From CAZPZZ01 sp964591245 (GTDB lineage: Bacteria; Acidobacteriota; Vicinamibacteria; Vicinamibacterales; UBA8438), in the NCBI GenBank assembly GCA_964591245.1, contig CAZPZZ010000055.1:1-24119 (forward strand): DNA of 24,119 nucleotides. The letters run 5' to 3'. Shown here in pieces: positions 17,577 through 24,119 of this stretch (the stretch's first letter is position 1; each line of letters opens with the position of its first letter). The notes beneath the pieces were generated by a model. It was not told the DNA's origin and did not search any database. It saw only the letters and a program-made list of their open reading frames with translations. The position numbers and the translations under genes are program-made.

Positions 17577-17728
17577 GCTGCCCCCTCGCTCATCCGCGTA
17601 CCTACCTGCAATGTCTCCACTCGGCGAAGACACGGCCACATGTATTCATACCGTTACTCGTATGCACTCATGATGGCAGCAACGATAGTACCGAGACGAC
17701 CTACACATTCTGCGTTATCGTCTGATGC

Positions 17729-18844
17729 ATGAACACGCATAGCATTCGTCGCGCCACGGCACGGTTGCACAGTCTGAACTCCCGGAAATTGTATAGCTCT
17801 TCGTCTCTCACGCGTACCCTCCCCCTCCCCCTTCTCCTGCTACTGGTGCTTGGCGTCGCGAGCGGCGTCGAGGCGCAGGCACTTACAATTGGGCTCCCGA
17901 ACACCGCACGAGAAACGGACCGGTCCGATGCGACAACATTGAAGGATCTTGTCGAAGGGCTCTCTCTCGGTCGTCTTGAACTGCACCTGTCTCCCTGCGG
18001 TGACCCCGCCACCTGTCTGCGCGCGCTGCAAACGGGAAACCTTGACGCCCTTCCCGTCACAACGGGTGACCTCTGGAACTGGTTTCCCGAGCTCCAAGTA
18101 CTGGATCTACCCTATCTGTTCGACAGCGACGCGGTACTCGAACGGGTCCTGGTCGGTTCGTTTTCCCCGCGAATGCGGAATGCTATCAGCGCTCGATTGG
18201 GGCTCAGGTTAATGGCCATCAGCACCGTGAGCGGTTGGCGGACCTTTTCCAGTGCCGAACATCCCATACGGACCGGCGACAACATGAGCGAGCTGGCAGT
18301 ATGGACAAACGGCCCCCCCGTGGAAGTAGACCTCATCGCTGCACTGGGTGGTTCACCCGAGACAGCGACGACGTTCCCACGCTCGCAGCTGTCGACGGCG
18401 CTCTCCAACGGCGCGCTCCACGGGACCACTCTTCCTCTGACCGACCTGGTCACAATGGGCATCGAGGCATGGATCAAGCACGTCACGCTCGATCAGCACA
18501 GTCCGGTCCTCACCCTGTGGCTGATGCATGATGAGACCTATGGAACGTTGCCTGCCCACCTGCAGCAACTCATACAGGCTGGATTCGACGAATTCGCCCG
18601 GCTGCGGCGGGGCTTACAACACAACCCACTGGACGATGCGATACGACGGTTCGAAACATCCGGAGGCCAAGTACACACGCTCACCAATGAAGAACGGCAG
18701 GACTTCCTCCTAGCCGCAGGGTATGTGAGATTAGACTACGTCGACGCCTACGGCGCCGACTGGCTCGTCTGGCTTGAAGCAGCCATCGCGGAAGCTGAAA
18801 ACGAACTCGGAGTCACCGGAGGTCGGGACCATGGGAATCGATAA
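17729..18844 (+). CDS. Orphan TRAP-type (DctP family) substrate-binding protein
   Basis: This 371-residue product resembles DctP-family binding proteins: a signal peptide with a strong Leu-rich core (about 31-42, cleavage near EAQA), GNLDALPVTTGDL (103-115) and the hallmark VLDLPYLFDSD (124-134). A second lobe contains ALGGSPETAT (205-214) and an ALSNGALHGTT block (224-234). A C-terminal helix pair follows. Family members bind carboxylates through an Arg just before the second lobe; here the equivalent stretch reads LAVWTNGPP (189-197) with no Arg, so the ligand may not be an ordinary carboxylate. No DctQ or DctM membrane gene is in the window. The N-terminal 26 residues before the signal core are long and no ribosome site precedes the ATG, so the true start may be a TTG (around 17789) instead. 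Confidence 0.82.
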   Translation: MNTHSIRRATARLHSLNSRKLYSSSSLTRTLPLPLLLLLVLGVASGVEAQALTIGLPNTARETDRSDATTLKDLVEGLSLGRLELHLSPCGDPATCLRALQTGNLDALPVTTGDLWNWFPELQVLDLPYLFDSDAVLERVLVGSFSPRMRNAISARLGLRLMAISTVSGWRTFSSAEHPIRTGDNMSELAVWTNGPPVEVDLIAALGGSPETATTFPRSQLSTALSNGALHGTTLPLTDLVTMGIEAWIKHVTLDQHSPVLTLWLMHDETYGTLPAHLQQLIQAGFDEFARLRRGLQHNPLDDAIRRFETSGGQVHTLTNEERQDFLLAAGYVRLDYVDAYGADWLVWLEAAIAEAENELGVTGGRDHGNR

Positions 18845-18898
18845 GCTCCTGCTAGTTCCGCGACACGAGTAGTCCAACGTCGCTCTGACGGACCTGAA

Positions 18899-19294
18899 TC
18901 AGGAATCGACAACGTCGAGCTGCCCTCTCAACTCGGCGACCAGCGCCTCGGCCTGGCTGAGCTTGTCGGTTACCGACCTGAGTTGCCCTTCGAGGGCCGA
19001 GCGTTCAATCGCGTGTCGAGTATCGCGCCGCTCGACCTCGGCTTCCGCCCGCCGCACCCTCTGAAAGAGGGCTTCCTCCTGATCAGCATCTTCTTGCGCC
19101 GACCGTTTCAGCAGCACGGAGAAGTCTCGGTGAGCGCGCGCACACGCACGCAACGCCTGCTCGGCGGCATACACACGTTTCGCGTCATCGCGAGTCGTGT
19201 GGGCAACCTCAAACTCTTGCTCGAAAGACTGACACGCCTCCTGAAATGCCACATGTGCCTCTTCGAGCTGCACGCGCACTGCGGCCGAGGACAC
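18899..19294 (-). CDS. Small coiled-coil protein following the double-receiver gene
   Basis: This 131-residue product starts with GTG. It is highly charged and Glu/Ala/Arg-rich, and is predicted to be almost wholly helical with coiled-coil heptads (for example QLEEAHVAFQEACQSFEQEF, then ERSALEGQLRSVTDKLSQAE). It has no signal peptide, membrane segment or catalytic motif. The start is uncertain: GGGGAG is 12 bases before the GTG, and the frame stays open upstream for 21 more codons, right up to the TAG of the receiver gene. It probably forms oligomers or acts as a partner of the receiver protein. It converges on the TRAP gene 54 bases away. Confidence 0.6.
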   Translation of the reverse strand: MSSAAVRVQLEEAHVAFQEACQSFEQEFEVAHTTRDDAKRVYAAEQALRACARAHRDFSVLLKRSAQEDADQEEALFQRVRRAEAEVERRDTRHAIERSALEGQLRSVTDKLSQAEALVAELRGQLDVVDS

Positions 19295-19357
19295 TAGCTG
19301 TATCGTCTCCCCATCAGCCAGTTCTGAAACAGCAGTCGGAGCGCTTGAACGATTGAC

Positions 19358-20269
19358 CTACTTCGTTCTGACATCCGGTGACGGGTCAACGCGCTCCGGA
19401 AAAGCCACTAATTCTGATTCGGTAGAAGGCTCCGCCACGGGGGTGCCCTCCGTCGCACCGACTCCAGCCGAACTCTCCCCAGTCGGTGGAAGCTCAAGCA
19501 AAGGAAGCAACCGATCAACATAGCCGTCGACCTTGGAGACGCAGGTAGAGGCCCCCGCCTCGGCCGCCCGGTGCTCAAAACCGTCACTCACCGGTGTCGT
19601 CAATACCACAATTGGGAGGTTCAACCCTGAAGACCGCAACGCGCGCAACACACCAATCGGATCAAGAACATCCTTCGTGGCATCAAACACGACAAGATCG
19701 ATCGACGGCATGTTGGCAGGTCCTGTGCCGAGCAGTTCTGCGATACCTTGCGGGTCATTGGAAATGCCCACAAGCTCGACCTCTGGAGCACGCCGCGCAA
19801 GTTCTTCCCTCACCTCAGACAACACGCCAACCCATCCGACTCTGATCGCCTGGAGTCCAGCGAGACCATTGGCGCGACGCATGAGTGCCTTGCTGATGGC
19901 AGCGGGAAGACGTGCCAGCGCCGGACGTTGTTTCAGAATGCACGCGTCAGCACCGGCCCGAAGCGCCGCGCTCGCGTGCATACGCTGGCGTGTGCCCAAT
20001 AACACCAGTGCTGGATGGGACAATGCGCGTTCACGGACGTGCCGTACGAAAGTCGTGCCATCACCATCTTGGAGGCGGTAGTCCACCAAGATTGCGTCAT
20101 AGGCATCCGGGCGTTGAAGCTTTTGCAGCGCACCTTCAAGCGTGTCACAGCTCTCGAGCTCGAGACCTGACGCCACCAGATTGAGCACGTTTCGCACCAG
20201 TGCTACATCACTCAAATCCGCCGCGACGTACAGAATCCGCGCATGGTCCAACGAAGCTGGGGCTAACAT
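19358..20269 (-). CDS. Double receiver-domain (REC-REC) protein without output domain
   Basis: This 303-residue protein starts at an ATG with GGGGGAGG seven bases upstream. REC1 (about 10-130) has phosphoacceptor D63 in ILVDYRLQDGDG, T93 and K113 (CILKQ). However, the usual acidic pair of strand one reads VAAD, so only D18 remains. REC2 (about 141-255) has D196 in VVFDATKD, T224/T225 and K246 (CVSKV), but its strand one (IRVGWVG) has no acidic residue. Both domains may therefore phosphorylate poorly or signal without Mg-dependent phosphorylation. The C-terminal tail (about 262-303) is Pro/Glu/Ser-rich and probably disordered. No histidine kinase or DNA-binding domain is nearby. The coiled-coil ORF follows in the same frame after the TAG. 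Confidence 0.88.
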   Translation of the reverse strand: MLAPASLDHARILYVAADLSDVALVRNVLNLVASGLELESCDTLEGALQKLQRPDAYDAILVDYRLQDGDGTTFVRHVRERALSHPALVLLGTRQRMHASAALRAGADACILKQRPALARLPAAISKALMRRANGLAGLQAIRVGWVGVLSEVREELARRAPEVELVGISNDPQGIAELLGTGPANMPSIDLVVFDATKDVLDPIGVLRALRSSGLNLPIVVLTTPVSDGFEHRAAEAGASTCVSKVDGYVDRLLPLLELPPTGESSAGVGATEGTPVAEPSTESELVAFPERVDPSPDVRTK

Positions 20270-20296
20270 CTGCGTGCCTCCCCCTCTCCGCGGTAG

Positions 20297-20328
20297 TCCC
20301 GGAAACCGACGCGTCGCATGTTCCGGGA
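20297..20328. promoter_or_regulatory. Nested dyad 28 bases upstream of the receiver gene
   Basis: TCCCGGAA (20297-20304) and TTCCGGGA (20321-20328) form a perfect 8-base inverted repeat. Its 16-base spacer contains the 10-base palindrome CGACGCGTCG (20307-20316). The two symmetry centres differ by one base. The position suggests an operator, or a hairpin in the leader of the receiver transcript. Confidence 0.4.
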
Positions 20329-20409
20329 TTCCGTACGATGAGCGAGCGAGGAGTTACGAGTGCGCATTCGGCACCGGCTGGATAGTTCGAGAAGCGACCC
20401 GCCAAACAG

Positions 20410-20427
20410 AATTGACGCCGATCAATT
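20410..20427. promoter_or_regulatory. AATTGA-N6-TCAATT operator-like dyad
   Basis: AATTGA (20410-20415) and TCAATT (20422-20427) are perfect inverted repeats with a 6-base spacer. This is an AT-rich dyad in GC-rich surroundings, about 140-160 bases upstream of the receiver gene start. It resembles a dimeric regulator site. No regulator can be named. Confidence 0.25.
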
Positions 20428-20579
20428 TACCGCAACAACGGGATCCTCGCCAATGCGTCATCCACCGAGTCACACATCCGTCAACTCAGGAAACCTACCA
20501 GCGGTCCGTTATAACTTGATGGGTTGGGGTTCTTGACAGAAATCGAGACATCACATGCCAAGATTGAGACAGGAGGAGC

Positions 20580-20605
20580 GCCGCGTCAGATTTCGTCGAC
20601 GCGGC
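20580..20605 (-). terminator. Terminator-like hairpin after the unknown exported gene
   Basis: GCCGCGTC (20580-20587) and GACGCGGC (20598-20605) form a perfect 8-base stem with a 10-base loop, starting 15 bases past the stop at 20620. On the minus strand it is followed by GCTCCTCCTGTCTC, which is only moderately T-rich. It is therefore a plausible but not classical rho-independent terminator. Confidence 0.45.
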
Positions 20606-20619
20606 TCGCCCTTAGCGCG

Positions 20620-21474
20620 CTATTGATTCGACGCAGGCGGATGCACGGTCACCGTCACGTTCACCCGCGTCACCAAGACCGTATCATCAACGACCGCCTG
20701 TAGCACATAGGTGCCCGGCTCGCTGAACGTTGCCCTTGTGACTGCTCGCCCCCCGTCACCGATTTCCGGAACCTGCGGATCAAAGGTCACGGCCCCGGCC
20801 CCACGCCACTGCAACCAGGTAACGGCCAAACCCGTCTTCGCAGCATTACGAGGATCGACAACGGCTTGGGACTTCGGACCGCGGCGTGGAGTTCGCTCGG
20901 CGAGCCTTGGATTAGGAGGAGGAATCCCGTCGTCGCCAGCAACGACCGCGATCTCAATCGAATCCGGCAGGGTCACCTCAAGCGTGTCACGGCCATCAAT
21001 CGCCACCGAAGGACGCTGGTTGTCGGCATACGCATCCGCAGTTCCGGAACCGCGATTGAGTTGCATGACCCCATCGTCGATCTCCCAGACCGGCCACAGG
21101 TGGCCTCGCGCGTAGTCCGTGCGTCCGTTATGCGTAACCGCCCAGGTAAGGTCCTTCTCACCCCAGTCTGCCGGGACTCGTACCGTGAAGACGAACTGCT
21201 GGCGCCGATTGTAAAAATGGGTTGGCTGCCCTTGATCTTGCGGACCGGGCTCCAAGAAATTGTTTGGACCAACTGGGATGCTTGGCGCTTCTTCGTAATT
21301 TCGGTTCAGATAGCCGAACACCATCGTGAACGAGCCATCCGCATTACGCTCCCACCCCTCGAAAACCGGCTGCACGTTCTGTCCACGCAGCCAGCGTTCC
21401 TGGGCCAGACCAAAAGACGCACAGGCCAAAACACATGCGATGACCGCACAGACGACACGACTGTTACAGCTCAT
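20620..21474 (-). CDS. Exported protein of unknown function with C-terminal Ig-like region
   Basis: The ATG at 21474 (GAAGG five bases upstream) is followed by a signal peptide (residues 1-24, FGLAQ); an in-frame ATG at 21558 adds 28 unlikely residues. The 284-residue product has a strongly patterned N-terminal part: PVFEGWERNADGSFTMVFGY (36-55), NRNYEE (58-62), PVGPNNF (67-73), QPTHFYNRRQQFVF (83-96) and WPVWEIDDG (127-135). A C-terminal PKD/Ig-like sandwich (about 218-278) ends in TRATFSEPGTYVLQAVV. I know similar sequences only as hypothetical proteins. It lies 170 bases downstream of the cytochrome/copper-monooxygenase gene on the same strand, which makes an envelope partner role likely but unproven. 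Confidence 0.85.
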   Translation of the reverse strand: MSCNSRVVCAVIACVLACASFGLAQERWLRGQNVQPVFEGWERNADGSFTMVFGYLNRNYEEAPSIPVGPNNFLEPGPQDQGQPTHFYNRRQQFVFTVRVPADWGEKDLTWAVTHNGRTDYARGHLWPVWEIDDGVMQLNRGSGTADAYADNQRPSVAIDGRDTLEVTLPDSIEIAVVAGDDGIPPPNPRLAERTPRRGPKSQAVVDPRNAAKTGLAVTWLQWRGAGAVTFDPQVPEIGDGGRAVTRATFSEPGTYVLQAVVDDTVLVTRVNVTVTVHPPASNQ

Positions 21475-21583
21475 GATGACCTTCCCGCAACTCTCATCAA
21501 CATCCCGTAAGACCGCGGCGCAACTCTCGAGGGACTGTCTGACGGCCCACTCAAACAACTGCTACATGTGAAGTAAAGTGACC

Positions 21584-21610
21584 GGCCCGGTGTAGCCACA
21601 ACACCGGGCC
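21584..21610 (-). terminator. Terminator-like hairpin after the cytochrome/copper gene
   Basis: GGCCCGGTGT (21584-21593) pairs perfectly with ACACCGGGCC (21601-21610) around a 7-base loop, 34 bases past the stop at 21645. On the minus strand the following sequence is GGTCACTTTACTT, which is weakly T-rich. It may end or attenuate transcription before the downstream gene. Confidence 0.5.
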
Positions 21611-21644
21611 AGTCTTGCCTTTGTGACTGTTCGCGCAAACCGTC

Positions 21645-22937
21645 CTAGTCGTCGTTATCCGTCAGGGCTTCGCGCTCGCTCACCTCAGCCTCGTACGCTT
21701 CGTCGTTGAGCTCGTACCAACTGACCCAGGCGAAACTCATTTCGTCGCTTGACCGCTGACCAAATCCGGCCCAGTTGGTCGGATCATCGTTCCATCGGTT
21801 GGCTTCCGAATTGTCGTGCCAACTGGTGACCTGCAGCACGGTACCTTTCGGAAGCAGAGGCGCCACATGATCCTCGTAGTTGTAGACAATATGCCAACCA
21901 AAATCCCAGTCAGCGCAGCTCAAGATTTGCTTCGTGTTGTCCGGCAGGACGGCCCCGAGACATTGACGCTTGCCGAGGTTATGAAGGTGAGCCTGGAACG
22001 CCGTGACATGGGCATTTTCCTTCAGCCGATAAAAGCCGTCGTGACGGACATTTGACTCGCCGGCAGGAATGTCCAGATCTTCGTCGTCTCCCACATGGGC
22101 GGAAATCAGCTTACGCTCGGGAACGACACCTTTGGGGTAGAACTGGATCCCGACCCGCGTTCGATCCGTCGTTTCAACGCCGATCGCCGCGTAGTGCATA
22201 TTGAACTTGATCTTCGCGCCAGCTTTGATGAGACGTCCGGTACCATCCGGAAAGATGTCCCCGTTCTTGCCCAGGGCATACTCATTGAGGAAGTTGTAGT
22301 CACCCTCCTCCGAGTCGGTATCCTCCATGCTGGTAACCGCATGGTGTACGACCGGGAACCCCTCAAGTGACGGTTTGGTTTCAACCGCCTTGACCCAGCG
22401 ATCTTCCGTCAAGCCGGAGTCAGCAATGAGGTCACCCCACCAATTCGGCGCTTCGGCAGAAACGACGAACGGTTCAGGGATCTCAACAACCCAGTCAGGC
22501 TCCCCGATCTTCCACTCCGCAATGTCACGAAACTCTCGCGGAGCGGGCATATCCGCCGGATTACCCCGCGGGGCACCGTTATCCACCCACGCCGCGACGA
22601 CTTCGATCTCATCGTCGGTCAAGGAGTAGTCATACTTGAAGTCCTGGACTCCAATGTTCTTGTCGATGTACCACGGCGGCATCGCGCGACTGACGACTTT
22701 CTCACGGATAGAACGCGCCCAGGGTCGAGCCTCTTCATAGGTAAGAAGCGACATCGGCGCAATCGACCCGGTGCGGTGGCAGTCCTGACATGAACGCTGC
22801 AGGATTGGCGCAATATCCCTGGAAAACGTCACGTCAGACGTATCCTGCTGCGCCACAGCAAAGAGAGGAGACGCGATTAGCGAGACGAGCACGGCGACGA
22901 ACACCCGAAGGTGCAGGCGAGAAGCTGTCGATTGCAT
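21645..22937 (-). CDS. Exported cytochrome c fused to a copper type II (PHM-like) monooxygenase domain
   Basis: The ATG at 22937 (GGAGGG nine bases upstream) starts a signal peptide (residues 1-30, FAVAQ); an in-frame ATG at 23021 adds 28 residues and no better signal. In the 430-residue product, a monohaem cytochrome c domain (about 35-122) has C50-Q-D-C53-H54 and an axial Met candidate M86 in RAMPPW. The rest resembles the peptidylglycine/dopamine monooxygenase catalytic core. The CuH-type ligands are H198-H199 (VVHHAV) and H248 (FNMHY); the CuM-type ligands are H317-x-H319 (QAHLHN) and M400 (SSDEMSF). Known enzymes of this fold hydroxylate C-H bonds with O2. Here the haem domain could supply electrons in place of ascorbate. 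The C-terminal tail is acidic. The substrate is unknown. A candidate promoter lies at 22983-23011. Confidence 0.87.
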   Translation of the reverse strand: MQSTASRLHLRVFVAVLVSLIASPLFAVAQQDTSDVTFSRDIAPILQRSCQDCHRTGSIAPMSLLTYEEARPWARSIREKVVSRAMPPWYIDKNIGVQDFKYDYSLTDDEIEVVAAWVDNGAPRGNPADMPAPREFRDIAEWKIGEPDWVVEIPEPFVVSAEAPNWWGDLIADSGLTEDRWVKAVETKPSLEGFPVVHHAVTSMEDTDSEEGDYNFLNEYALGKNGDIFPDGTGRLIKAGAKIKFNMHYAAIGVETTDRTRVGIQFYPKGVVPERKLISAHVGDDEDLDIPAGESNVRHDGFYRLKENAHVTAFQAHLHNLGKRQCLGAVLPDNTKQILSCADWDFGWHIVYNYEDHVAPLLPKGTVLQVTSWHDNSEANRWNDDPTNWAGFGQRSSDEMSFAWVSWYELNDEAYEAEVSEREALTDNDD

Positions 22938-22982
22938 CTGTACTAGCCCTCCACAACTGAAACAAGTTGGCGTACACCGCCA

Positions 22983-23011
22983 ATCATAATCAGATCCCCA
23001 CGACCATCCAA
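22983..23011 (-). promoter_or_regulatory. Candidate sigma70-type promoter of the cytochrome/copper gene
   Basis: On the minus strand TTGGAT (23006-23011) is followed after 17 bases by TATGAT (22983-22988). Transcription would start about 38 bases before the ATG at 22937. The spacing is ideal and the -10 is good (5 of 6 bases); the -35 is weak. This was found by eye. Confidence 0.4.
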
Positions 23012-23119
23012 GTGCTTTCACTCGCTGTCATCCACCCGGTGGCCACCACGCGCGTCAAAGAAAGGGTCAGCCAGCTCCGTCAAGCAGCAGTTCTCGGCCG
23101 GCCACTCACTGGCCATCAC

Positions 23120-23824
23120 TCAGGTAATCGGATTCGTCGCGAACACCGTGAGTTCAGTAGTGAAGCCGCGCTCGTTCATCTCGAGCACCGCTTTCACCAT
23201 GTGCGCAATATCCTCGGACCGCAGCTTCGAAGGGTGGTCAGCCTGTGACAATCCAGCTGTCTCAGCAAACGGGGTGATCACTTCACTGGGATTCACCTGC
23301 ATGACCCGCACATTATGCTTGCGTAGTTCAGCACGCCAGCATTCAGTCATTCCCCGAAGGGCAAACTTACTCGTCATGTACGCGGTCCCACTGGGCGCCC
23401 CCCTCAGCGACGCTGTCGATGCGATGTTGACGATATTGCCGCCGTTCCGGTCCACAAATATTCTGGCGGCGCCCCGGCCCATGAGCATCGCGCCTGTGAC
23501 GTTCGTCGCCATCACCCGCTCAAAATTCGCCAGTTCCATCTCGACAAGCGGCTTGAACAGGCCGACCCCCGCGTTATTGATCAAGATGTCCAGGTCGCCA
23601 AACTCGGCCAAGAGCATCCGATAGGTTCGATCGACGTCGTCCTCTTTCGACACGTCGGCTTGGATGGGATAGGCGCCAATCACGCTGGCCGTAGCATCCA
23701 GCCTCCCGCGGTCCCGACCAGTAATAGCCACCTTCGCGCCGGCTGAAATCAGAATCTCGGCGATTGCACGCCCGATACCAGTACTGCCACCTGTTACAAG
23801 GGCGATCTTGTCACTCAACGTCAT
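23120..23824 (-). CDS. Short-chain dehydrogenase/reductase (SDR)
   Basis: The ATG at 23824 gives a 234-residue protein that starts right at the Rossmann fold; an upstream frame to 23992 adds 56 residues of no SDR character. The motifs are TGGSTGIG (11-18) for NAD(P) binding, D57 in QADVS, NNAG (83-86), N108, and the catalytic S136, Y149 and K153 (GTAYMTSK). This is a classical SDR with a complete catalytic tetrad. GRDRGR (36-41) after strand two is compatible with NADP preference. The protein is cytoplasmic and somewhat short for the family (about 250). The likely reaction is oxidation or reduction of a hydroxyl or keto group, such as a 3-oxoacyl compound; the substrate is unknown. The ribosome site is weak. 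The partial gene at the right edge ends 73 bases upstream, so the two may be cotranscribed. Confidence 0.92.
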   Translation of the reverse strand: MTLSDKIALVTGGSTGIGRAIAEILISAGAKVAITGRDRGRLDATASVIGAYPIQADVSKEDDVDRTYRMLLAEFGDLDILINNAGVGLFKPLVEMELANFERVMATNVTGAMLMGRGAARIFVDRNGGNIVNIASTASLRGAPSGTAYMTSKFALRGMTECWRAELRKHNVRVMQVNPSEVITPFAETAGLSQADHPSKLRSEDIAHMVKAVLEMNERGFTTELTVFATNPIT

Positions 23825-23897
23825 CAGTGCCCATCCGTCTATTGAGAACTTGGTAGAACCACACTGTTTTGAGGGACGACCGAAGCCATTACAAGCT

Positions 23898-24119
23898 TCA
23901 GGGCGTAATAACCAGACGCTCAATCTCGTCGAGAAAGGCTCCAAGACGCATCGTCGGAATCGGCGTCGGACTGACGGTGACTGGCGACCCAATCTGGTCC
24001 ACCGCTGAAAAAGCTCGACGGTCCGGCAACGTCACAAACTGCTGACCATCGGGAGACACGTTGATGGGAAAGCGTCCCTGCATGTGCCCGACGATAGGGC
24101 TGATCGCGCGCTCGCCAGT
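23898..24119 (-). CDS. C-terminal fragment of an unidentified protein cut by the right edge
   Basis: The frame is open from the window edge and ends with a TGA at 23898, giving 73 visible residues. The segment includes GHMQGRFPINVSPDGQQFVT and TPIPTMRLGAFLDEIERLVI, and ends in TP. An ATG at 24083 lies inside the frame, but the open frame upstream of it reads as ordinary protein (AISPIVGH), so the gene probably begins outside the window. I do not recognise the family. It precedes the SDR gene on the same strand. Confidence 0.55.
   Translation of the reverse strand, partial: TGERAISPIVGHMQGRFPINVSPDGQQFVTLPDRRAFSAVDQIGSPVTVSPTPIPTMRLGAFLDEIERLVITP

Larger units (their letters stand above)
20270..20619. 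other. 350-base intergenic stretch holding dyads upstream of the receiver gene
   Basis: This lies between the stop of the unknown exported gene (20620) and the start of the receiver gene (20269), both minus strand. It holds a hairpin just after 20620 and two dyads nearer the receiver gene, which are listed separately. No convincing ORF was found. A TTGACA at 20534-20539 on the plus strand lacks a partner -10. A TATAAC on the plus strand around 20511-20516 has no good -35 in either direction. Confidence 0.5.

Noticed and set aside
20534..20539. TTGACA box on the plus strand
   Set aside because: No acceptable -10 at 16-18 bases and no plus-strand gene downstream.
23825..23992. 56-residue N-terminal extension of the SDR
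   Set aside because: It has no SDR features and overlaps the end of the upstream gene; the Rossmann fold starts at the chosen ATG.
1..24119. Mobile element, prophage, CRISPR array, toxin-antitoxin or defence system
   Set aside because: No transposase, integrase, spaced direct repeats or known defence domain was seen on either strand.

Overview
The window looks like chromosomal DNA from a GC-rich, heterotrophic Gram-negative bacterium, most likely Acidobacteriota of the Vicinamibacteria type or a similar uncultured lineage. This rests on the gene families: a DUF1587/1595/1592/1588 cytochrome-like protein, a secreted protein with a GDPDLQGVW motif, DUF2911, DUF4159, DUF6351, LVIVD-repeat and WPQFRG-type quinoprotein-like propellers. 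The assignment is an inference from families, not from a marker gene. No rRNA, tRNA, CRISPR array, insertion sequence, integrase or phage gene was seen.

Layout. (1) 1-8776, minus strand: an epoxide-hydrolase-like enzyme, a PQQ-dependent dehydrogenase, an exported metallo-beta-lactamase-fold hydrolase, a DUF6351 alpha/beta hydrolase, and a large cytochrome-like protein cut by the left edge. (2) 8970-9833, plus: an exported double-VOC protein, divergent from the epoxide hydrolase. (3) 10047-12874: a GDPDLQGVW protein (minus) divergent from a DUF2911-DUF4159 pair (plus). (4) 12911-17576, minus: a quinoprotein-like propeller overlapping an LVIVD propeller by 4 bases (ATGA), then an exported HpcH/HpaI aldolase and a lipoprotein with a duplicated lipocalin-like domain; an orphan TRAP-type binding protein (17729-18844, plus) diverges from it. 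(5) 18899-20269, minus: a double-receiver protein followed by a coiled-coil ORF that continues the same frame after a TAG. (6) 20620-22937, minus: a cytochrome c fused to a copper-monooxygenase-like domain, then an exported protein of unknown function. (7) 23120-24119, minus: an SDR and the C-terminal end of an unidentified gene cut by the right edge.

Overall theme. About 15 of the 20 genes encode exported proteins: quinoproteins, haem proteins, a copper oxygenase-like protein, hydrolases, and enzyme folds usually found in the cytoplasm (HpcH/HpaI aldolase, VOC). The simplest reading is a set of periplasmic oxidative and hydrolytic steps acting on imported organic compounds, with electrons passed through haem and PQQ proteins. 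No substrate can be named from the sequence. The strongest candidate for something little described is the cytochrome c/copper-monooxygenase fusion with its neighbour at 20620-22937, in which the haem and all expected copper ligands are present.
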